Below, one piece after another: positions 54,898-60,091 of a stretch of DNA of 60,091 nt; within the stretch, counting starts at the first letter, position 1; every line of letters starts with the position of its first letter. The notes below the pieces were generated by a model. That model did not search any database, was not told the origin of the DNA, and saw only the letters and a list, made by a program, of their open reading frames with translations. Both the position numbers and the translations under genes were made by a program. This stretch comes from an uncultured Opitutia bacterium (GTDB lineage: Bacteria > Verrucomicrobiota > Verrucomicrobiia > Opitutales > Opitutaceae), in NCBI GenBank assembly GCA_903896015.1, contig CAITWF010000018.1:1-60091 (forward strand), written 5' to 3'.

Positions 54898-55383
54898 TCA
54901 AATCCACGCGCCTTCGTAAAAGCGGTAGGCGCCGCTTTCGGTTTCCCAGTGCGGCGAACTCCACTTCGCATTAGCGTAGGGCGGCACTTCCCAGTGGCCG
55001 GCCATCCACTCATACTGGCTGTTGCGCCATGTCCAGTAACCGGCGATCCACACGTGCGAGGACGACGGCTGCGCGATGACCACTTCGGCCTGCATGGCCG
55101 GCGGAGCCTGCGCAACGATGTAGGAGTTGACGGGAGTCGTCTGCGTCGTGACTACCGTGCCACTCGGGGTGTTCTGCGTGGTCTGGGTCGTCTGCGTCAT
55201 CATCGGCGCAGGCGCGGCCATCACCACCCGCGTGGGCGGCGGCGGGGGCGGAGCGGAGACCATGTGGGATTCCGGCTCCGAAGCGCAGCCGACCAGCAGC
55301 CCCAGAGCACCGCAGAGCGCCGGGATCAGAATGCAGAGCGGAGCGCGAAAAATTTTCTGCGAAGCGGACCAGGTAATTTTCAT
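54898..55383 (-). CDS. Lipoprotein with WxxGxW/YxW-type repeats
   Basis: The 161-residue protein has a lipoprotein signal (ALGLLVGC, Cys about residue 33), a Pro/Thr/Gln-rich region ([16 protein letters not shown]), and a Trp/Tyr-rich C-terminus with spaced motifs [16 protein letters not shown], then MAGHWEVPP and [10 protein letters not shown]. It resembles the YxWxx repeat lipoproteins found in envelopes. Function unknown. The gene is nested, on the opposite strand, between prpC and prpD. ATG 55383 begins the signal peptide; an in-frame start at 55536 is rejected. Confidence 0.8.
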   Translation of the reverse strand: MKITWSASQKIFRAPLCILIPALCGALGLLVGCASEPESHMVSAPPPPPPTRVVMAAPAPMMTQTTQTTQNTPSGTVVTTQTTPVNSYIVAQAPPAMQAEVVIAQPSSSHVWIAGYWTWRNSQYEWMAGHWEVPPYANAKWSSPHWETESGAYRFYEGAWI

Positions 55384-55582
55384 ACAGAGGCAGACTGGGA
55401 AAGCAGCGAGCGGTTCGCGTCGAACCGCCGAACCCGCTGGGGCCTTCACCCTCCGTCGTCGGCGGCGGTGCGCGTTTCCTCGTTTGCCAGCGCGCGCGGC
55501 AATCGCTTCGTTCCAAGTCAACCCGCCCCATGGCAACCAGTGCGGCTCGCGAAAAATCGACGCCCACGTTCAAATCCCAACC

Positions 55583-57067
55583 ATGTCCTCGCACATCTCC
55601 AATGTCCGCCCGCCACCCGACGCGCTCCTCGCCGAGATCGCCGACTACGCGCTCAACTACTCGACGCCCTCCGACGAGGCGCTCGACACCGCGCGCTGGT
55701 GCCTGCTCGACACACTCGCCTGCGGAATCATGGCGCTGCAATACCCGGCGTGCACAAAACTCCTCGGCCCCATCGTCCCCGGCACGTCGATCATTAACGG
55801 CGCGCGCGTCCCCGGCACCGCCTACGAACTCGATCCCGTGCAGGCCGCGTTCAACATCGGCACGATCGTCCGCTGGCTCGACTTCAACGACACCTGGCTC
55901 GCCGCCGAATGGGGCCATCCCTCCGACAACCTCGGCGCCATCCTCGCGACGACTGATTGGATTTCGCGCAACAAGGCAACGGGCACTAAGCTCTCAGCGT
56001 TCAGCACTCAGCTTTCAGCCTTGGACTCCAGGCCTGCACCCACAGTCCGCGACGTCCTCGTCGCGATGGTGAAAGCCCACGAAATCCAAGGCATCCTCGC
56101 CCTCGAAAATTCCTTCAACCGCGTCGGACTCGATCATGTGCTACTTGTGCGAATTGCATCTACAGCGGTTGCTACAGCGCTCCTCGGAGGCAGCCGCGAC
56201 CAAATCATCAACGCTCTCTCCCACGCCTGGCTCGACGGCTCCGCGCTGCGCACCTACCGCCACGCCCCCAACACCGGCTCCCGCAAATCCTGGGCCGCCG
56301 GCGACGCCACCAGCCGGGCGGTCCGCCTCGCCCTCATCACCATGACCGGCGAAATGGGCTACCCGTCCGTCCTCAACGCGAAGACGTGGGGCTTCCAGGA
56401 CGTCTCGTTCAAGGGCAACGCCGTCAAACTCGCCCGTCCGCTTGGTAGCTACGTGATGGAGCAAATCCTCTTCAAAATTTCCTTCCCCGCTGAATTCCAC
56501 GCACAAACCGCCGTCGAATGCGCCGTTCAACTCCATCCCAAAGTCCGTGACCGCCTCGCCGACATCACGCGCGTCGAACTCACCACGCACGAATCCGCAA
56601 TCCGCATCATCGACAAGACCGGCCCGCTCAACAACCCCGCCGACCGCGATCACTGCCTGCAATACATGACCGCGATCGGCCTCATCCACGGCAACCTCAC
56701 CGCCGGACACTACGAGGACCAAGCCGCCGCCGACCCGCGCATCGACGCCCTCCGCGCCAAAATGACTGTCGTCGAAGACAAACAGTATTCGAAAGATTAC
56801 CTCGACGCCGACAAACGCTCGATCGCCAACGCCGTCCAAGTCTTCTTCAAGGACGGATCCAAAACCGATCGCATCGAAATCCACTTCCCGATCGGTCACC
56901 GTCGCCGCCGTCGCCAAGGCATTCCGATTCTCGAACAGAAAGCAATGAGGGCGTTCGATGCTCACTACGAAGGACCAAAGTCCGACCAACTCATGTCACT
57001 CTTCACCGACCGCGCGAAACTGGAAGCGATGCCGGTGCAAGAGTTCGCAAGGGGATTCACGAAATGA
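55583..57067 (+). CDS. prpD: 2-methylcitrate dehydratase
   Basis: The 494-residue PrpD dehydrates 2-methylcitrate to the methylaconitate product. Family stretches are intact: [51 protein letters not shown] and [12 protein letters not shown]. Compared with E. coli PrpD it carries about 15 extra residues ([15 protein letters not shown]) near 142-156, encoded by a repeat-like DNA stretch. ATG 55583 is chosen; a long in-frame extension (to 55127) overlaps the lipoprotein gene. It completes prpB-prpC with prpD. Confidence 0.93.
   Translation: MSSHISNVRPPPDALLAEIADYALNYSTPSDEALDTARWCLLDTLACGIMALQYPACTKLLGPIVPGTSIINGARVPGTAYELDPVQAAFNIGTIVRWLDFNDTWLAAEWGHPSDNLGAILATTDWISRNKATGTKLSAFSTQLSALDSRPAPTVRDVLVAMVKAHEIQGILALENSFNRVGLDHVLLVRIASTAVATALLGGSRDQIINALSHAWLDGSALRTYRHAPNTGSRKSWAAGDATSRAVRLALITMTGEMGYPSVLNAKTWGFQDVSFKGNAVKLARPLGSYVMEQILFKISFPAEFHAQTAVECAVQLHPKVRDRLADITRVELTTHESAIRIIDKTGPLNNPADRDHCLQYMTAIGLIHGNLTAGHYEDQAAADPRIDALRAKMTVVEDKQYSKDYLDADKRSIANAVQVFFKDGSKTDRIEIHFPIGHRRRRRQGIPILEQKAMRAFDAHYEGPKSDQLMSLFTDRAKLEAMPVQEFARGFTK
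56000..56035 (+). repeat. In-frame repeat insertion inside prpD
   Basis: CTCAGCGTTCAGCACTCAGC and the following CTTTCAGCC consist of repeated TCAGC units and encode the extra [12 protein letters not shown] residues of PrpD. Similar TCAGC-rich runs occur as dispersed repeats in many verrucomicrobial genomes (from general knowledge). The insertion keeps the frame. Confidence 0.6.
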
Positions 57068-57141
57068 AAACGCGACTGCTCTCGTTGAAATACGATGCGG
57101 GTCGACAACGAATCTAAGTCCCGCATTTCAAGAGTTGTCGC

Positions 57142-57366
57142 ATGAAAAACTTGGGCGCCTCCGCCCTCTTATTTGGACTTCTTTTTATCACCGGCTGCAC
57201 GACCTATCAGTCGATCGCACCAGGAATCGCACCGATAACACTAAAAGCGGCGGAAACGCGGCCGATCGGGATCGACCCTTTAGCGGACGTGATCAATGTG
57301 GCCTTAAAACTGATTCTGCCTTCTCCCCACCGCGACGCGACCGTCGGCTTCAGCCCCCGCACCTGA
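57142..57366 (+). CDS. Small lipoprotein of unknown function
   Basis: The 74-residue protein has a lipoprotein signal ending FITGC (Cys about residue 19), then TTYQSIAPGIAPITLKAAE and a hydrophobic stretch in the last third (LADVINVALKLIL). No family was recognised. It lies nine bases before the bicupin gene and probably shares its transcript. Confidence 0.65.
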   Translation: MKNLGASALLFGLLFITGCTTYQSIAPGIAPITLKAAETRPIGIDPLADVINVALKLILPSPHRDATVGFSPRT

Positions 57367-57375
57367 TCTTTCCTC

Positions 57376-58242
57376 ATGAAATCGTTGCTCCAAATCCTCT
57401 CGGCAGCGTGCCTCGTTTTTTTCGCGGCGGCAGCCGTGGCCCAGCCGGTCGTCGTCAACATCTACAAGCCGCCGACCAACCCGACACCGCTACTCACCAC
57501 CTTCGTCGATTGGGACGCGCTGGCGGTCAAGCCCTCCGCGGTGGGCGAAACGCGCGCGGTCTTCGACAATCCCACGGCGACGCTGGAGAAACTCGAGATG
57601 CATATCACGACGCTGAAGCCCGGCATGGCGTCGCACCCGGTGCACCAGCACGCGTGGGAAGAAATCCTGCTCGTGAAGGAAGGAGATATCGAAGTGTCGC
57701 TCAACGGCAAGAAACAGCACGCCGGCCCAGGCAATCTCATTTTCTATGCGTCGCACGATCCGCACAATGCGACGAACGTCGGCGACAAGCCGGCCACCTA
57801 TTACGTTATCAATTTTGTCACCGACCTCATCCACACACTGCCCGACAAGCCGGCGCTCGAACAGGCCGTGCCCGGCATGTTGCCCTCCGGCATTTTTGAC
57901 TGCGATCACGCGGCAGCGACGCCGTCCGCCACCGGTTCCCGCGCCGTCGTGCTGAATTCGCCCACCCTGACTTTCAAGCAGTTCTCGACGCACATCAGCA
58001 CGCTCAACGTCGGCCAGAGCACCAAGCCCGATGTCACCGATCCGGGCGACGAACTCTTCATCGTCCGGGCGGGATTGCTGGAAGCCTCGATCAACGGGAT
58101 TACCTGTCGCCTCAAGGCGGACTCATTCTTCTACTGCGCGCCGAACGACAAACGCACCTTCAAGAACATCGGCCTCACGCCGGCAGCCTACCAGGTGATT
58201 AAGATCGTCTCGGCCAAAACGCCGAAGCCGCCCGGCGAGTAG
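57376..58242 (+). CDS. Secreted two-domain cupin
   Basis: The 288-residue protein has a signal peptide (SAACLVFFAAAAVAQ) and two cupin domains. The first (about 60-150) has the metal motif HPVHQHAWEE and a later His in SHDPHNATN, so it can bind metal. The second (about 195-275) has a matching fold pattern (DPGDELFIVRAGLLEASING) but no His ligands in the corresponding place, so it is probably structural or binds a ligand without metal. The reaction is unknown. Confidence 0.82.
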   Translation: MKSLLQILSAACLVFFAAAAVAQPVVVNIYKPPTNPTPLLTTFVDWDALAVKPSAVGETRAVFDNPTATLEKLEMHITTLKPGMASHPVHQHAWEEILLVKEGDIEVSLNGKKQHAGPGNLIFYASHDPHNATNVGDKPATYYVINFVTDLIHTLPDKPALEQAVPGMLPSGIFDCDHAAATPSATGSRAVVLNSPTLTFKQFSTHISTLNVGQSTKPDVTDPGDELFIVRAGLLEASINGITCRLKADSFFYCAPNDKRTFKNIGLTPAAYQVIKIVSAKTPKPPGE

Positions 58243-58558
58243 TTGCTGGTGGCGCAGCGCCGCTAGCCGCGGACCCGCCGGGGCTACTCGGTTTCGCGTG
58301 CGATCAAATCCCGCAATCGAAGCAGGCGTCGCTCCTTCGCGCCCTCGGCGCAGTGGTAAAGGATCCAGCATTGCGACTAATGAAATCCCGTTCACCGATC
58401 TGCCTGAGGTGGGTAATCCGCCCACTCAGCCTATTCGCCGCGAACACCGGGCAGGCAATCAGGCCCGCCCTCGAGCCGTTCCCGCTCGAATCTTGCACCC
58501 CATCACCGCCGCCGCTTGAGTGCAGCCATCATGGCTCACGATCAGGGTGCCAGAGAGT
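58243..58558. other. Intergenic stretch without a recognised gene
   Basis: The 316 bases between the bicupin stop and the zinc-ribbon gene show only short frames of skewed composition on either strand. I see no hairpin terminator with a T run, no tRNA-like fold and no clear repeat. Confidence 0.5.
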
Positions 58559-59212
58559 ATGACCGACCGACACCAACCAATGGAGCGTCTCAATCCAGGC
58601 GGCATCATCACATGCAAACGCTGCGGCACTAAGAACCGGGTCCCACGTTTTTCGCAAAAGCTACGCCCCATCTGCGGCAGTTGCAGGTTGCCGCTTTTGG
58701 AGCCTTTTTCCGCCAAGATTAAACGAATCACGGTGCGCCGGAAGCCGATCTGGATCGGTGTTTGCACCCTCATCGCGCTCGGCGGGCTGGCCGCTGCATA
58801 TCTGCGATGGGCTAAGCCCGCGCACCCGCTTCCCGTCAACGGCACCACCACGAATTATTCGAAGCGCGATGCGATTGTGCCGCTGTCGATTTCGATTCAC
58901 GCCGGCACCGGCAGCTGCTTCGTGAAGATCACCGCTTGGACCAGCGGAGCGACGACCATGACCGTCTTCGTGCGCGCCGGGCAATCGGCAACGACCAAGG
59001 TTCCGTTCGGCTCCTATCGGATCAAATACGCCACCGGCGATCAGTGGGGCGGAGAGACCGTGCTATTTGGCCCCGACACCAGCTATGCGATGGTGGACAA
59101 GCGATTTGATTTTGTCCAAACGGACGACCCGAAAAAGAGCCCCCCGGTTGAGCAGTTCCTGCAGCTGAATGGGACTCTCCGGGAATCAAAAATTTCCGCG
59201 AAGGATTTCTGA
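58559..59212 (+). CDS. Zinc-ribbon membrane protein of unknown function
   Basis: The protein (217 residues from ATG 58559) has a zinc ribbon with CKRC and CGSC pairs (about residues 19-47), a basic linker, one membrane helix (IWIGVCTLIALGGLAAAYL) and a beta-rich outer domain with FVRAGQSATTKVPFGSYRIK and VLFGPDTSYAMVDKRFDF. That outer domain looks like one found in scattered bacterial and phage proteins of unknown role. A GTG at 58520 is an alternative start. Confidence 0.75.
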   Translation: MTDRHQPMERLNPGGIITCKRCGTKNRVPRFSQKLRPICGSCRLPLLEPFSAKIKRITVRRKPIWIGVCTLIALGGLAAAYLRWAKPAHPLPVNGTTTNYSKRDAIVPLSISIHAGTGSCFVKITAWTSGATTMTVFVRAGQSATTKVPFGSYRIKYATGDQWGGETVLFGPDTSYAMVDKRFDFVQTDDPKKSPPVEQFLQLNGTLRESKISAKDF

Positions 59213-59461
59213 AAACGCGGAAAGGCCCCACACGCGATCAACGTTATGGCCTAGCCTCCGCCCGTCTGCTCCGTGTTCGGCGACCCGGTGATCGGCTGTC
59301 TTCCGATCGTCCGCGCGGGTGCGGCGCACCGCCCCCCCCGGAAAAAGCAGCCGTCGATCACACATTTAAGCCCCAACAGAAAATGGCCCGGTTCGCGCGC
59401 CAAGAAATGCGCAACATTGGAGATCGAATCCGGCCGAGACTGACACAGCATACCTGTTGTC

Positions 59462-60089
59462 ATGAATGCTCGCCGCGCCTTCGCCTTGGGCGTCGCCGCT
59501 CTGCTCGTCAGCGGCGGCTGTTTCAACTGGCAGCACGACGTAACACTCAAGGGCATCGCGTTTGAAAGGGTCCGGTCCGAACCGAATGGCTACGTCATCG
59601 GGTGGATCAAAGCGGACACCTTGGTGGGCGATCGCTGGTGCAAGAGGGGCTGGCTCCATCTTTACCCCAACGGCGTCGTCGCCGCCTTCACCGCCGCGCG
59701 ACACAATTCCCGCCGGCACGTGGGTCTTCCAAGAGCCGGATGGCGCGATCACCGTGTGCGCTTTCCCGCGAGACACCGAGGTGCAGGGTCATCTGTGCCG
59801 CGGCTCGGGCGGTCCCGAAGGCGTGCAGACGGCGCTGTATGCGGATGGCGGCCTGAAGCAATTTTTTCCGCAGGGCACGGTGCGCATTGATGGCGTGCCC
59901 TGTAGCGCGAGCCTGTTCGAAGCTGGCATCGAGTTGCACCCCAACGGGCGGCTGAACCTAAAAACGGCGATTGAAACCGACCCCGGCGATCGCGCTCGCC
60001 GAGTTTCGTATAGTTTTTTGTGCAGGAGGCCGACCGAAGCCGGCGGAATCAGGCTGGAGCCGGCAGCGCCGGTGGGGCCGGCCCCTTGA
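59462..60089 (+). pseudogene. Lipoprotein gene interrupted by a frameshift
   Basis: From ATG 59462 the reading frame gives a lipoprotein signal (ALLVSGGC) and MORN-like sequence (GWLHLYPNGVVAAFTAA). After about 59696 the protein continues in the next frame (DTIPAGTWVFQEPDG, then CAFPRDTEVQGHLCRGSGG, ALYADGGLKQFFPQG, IELHPNGRLN) to the TGA at 60087-60089. The two halves read as one protein of about 209 residues if a single extra base in the GC-rich run CCGCCGCGCG (59691-59700) is removed. It may be a true pseudogene, a sequencing error, or programmed frameshifting. Function unknown. Confidence 0.75.
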
Positions 60090-60091
60090 TC

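Noticed and set aside
55127-55582. In-frame extension of prpD upstream of 55583
   Set aside because: It overlaps the lipoprotein gene on the other strand and shows no PrpD similarity.

Overview
The window is high-GC bacterial chromosome, most likely from a verrucomicrobial lineage close to Opitutaceae. This is an inference from content: Gram-negative envelope genes (TonB-dependent receptors, a putative porin, a LolD/FtsX-type transporter), ECF sigma factors with membrane extensions, a prepilin-like secretion protein, and several families of short intergenic inverted repeats. No rRNA, tRNA, CRISPR array or intact mobile element was seen. Most genes lack a purine-rich Shine-Dalgarno sequence, and several have a promoter almost touching the start codon.

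Layout. 1-510: tail of a gene cut by the window edge, then a non-coding stretch with a triple direct repeat. 511-11254: nearly complete arginine locus (argG, argF-argD-argB, argJ, argC), interrupted by a pseudopilin gene and by an ornithine decarboxylase/homospermidine synthase pair that takes ornithine to polyamines. 11312-12311: putative porin with a good sigma-54 promoter match. 12350-13318: rplM-rpsI. 13429-15700: DUF423, CCA-adding-type nucleotidyltransferase and MOSC genes. 15714-23879: secreted S9 peptidase and two TonB-dependent receptors, each receptor with its own terminator. 24040-26223: XdhC, MocA-like protein and a small secreted protein. 26303-27918: purE-purK. 28039-31532: lipoprotein cyclophilin; ECF sigma, putative anti-sigma and a large membrane protein as an operon. 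31722-38338: PutA-type proline oxidation enzyme, HDOD protein, secreted unknown, GTP-type PEP carboxykinase. 38466-42724: small membrane protein, cation efflux protein, ACT protein, isocitrate dehydrogenase with a divergent winged-helix gene, DUF3299 protein.

42912-48528 is the most unusual block: an ECF sigma factor fused to a membrane anchor and an outer domain, followed by three exported proteins, one of which is a prolyl-oligopeptidase-like protein lacking all three catalytic residues. 48486-50970: ABC transporter pair and DUF2062. 50974-52602: chemoreceptor with a heme-c motif. 52779-57067: 2-methylcitrate cycle genes prpB, prpC, prpD with a lipoprotein gene between. 57142-60089: small lipoprotein, bicupin, zinc-ribbon membrane protein, and a lipoprotein gene broken by a frameshift.

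Metabolically the window joins ornithine/arginine synthesis to homospermidine, and holds carbon entry points into central metabolism (proline to glutamate, propionate via methylcitrate, isocitrate dehydrogenase, PEP carboxykinase). Many of the rest act in the envelope.
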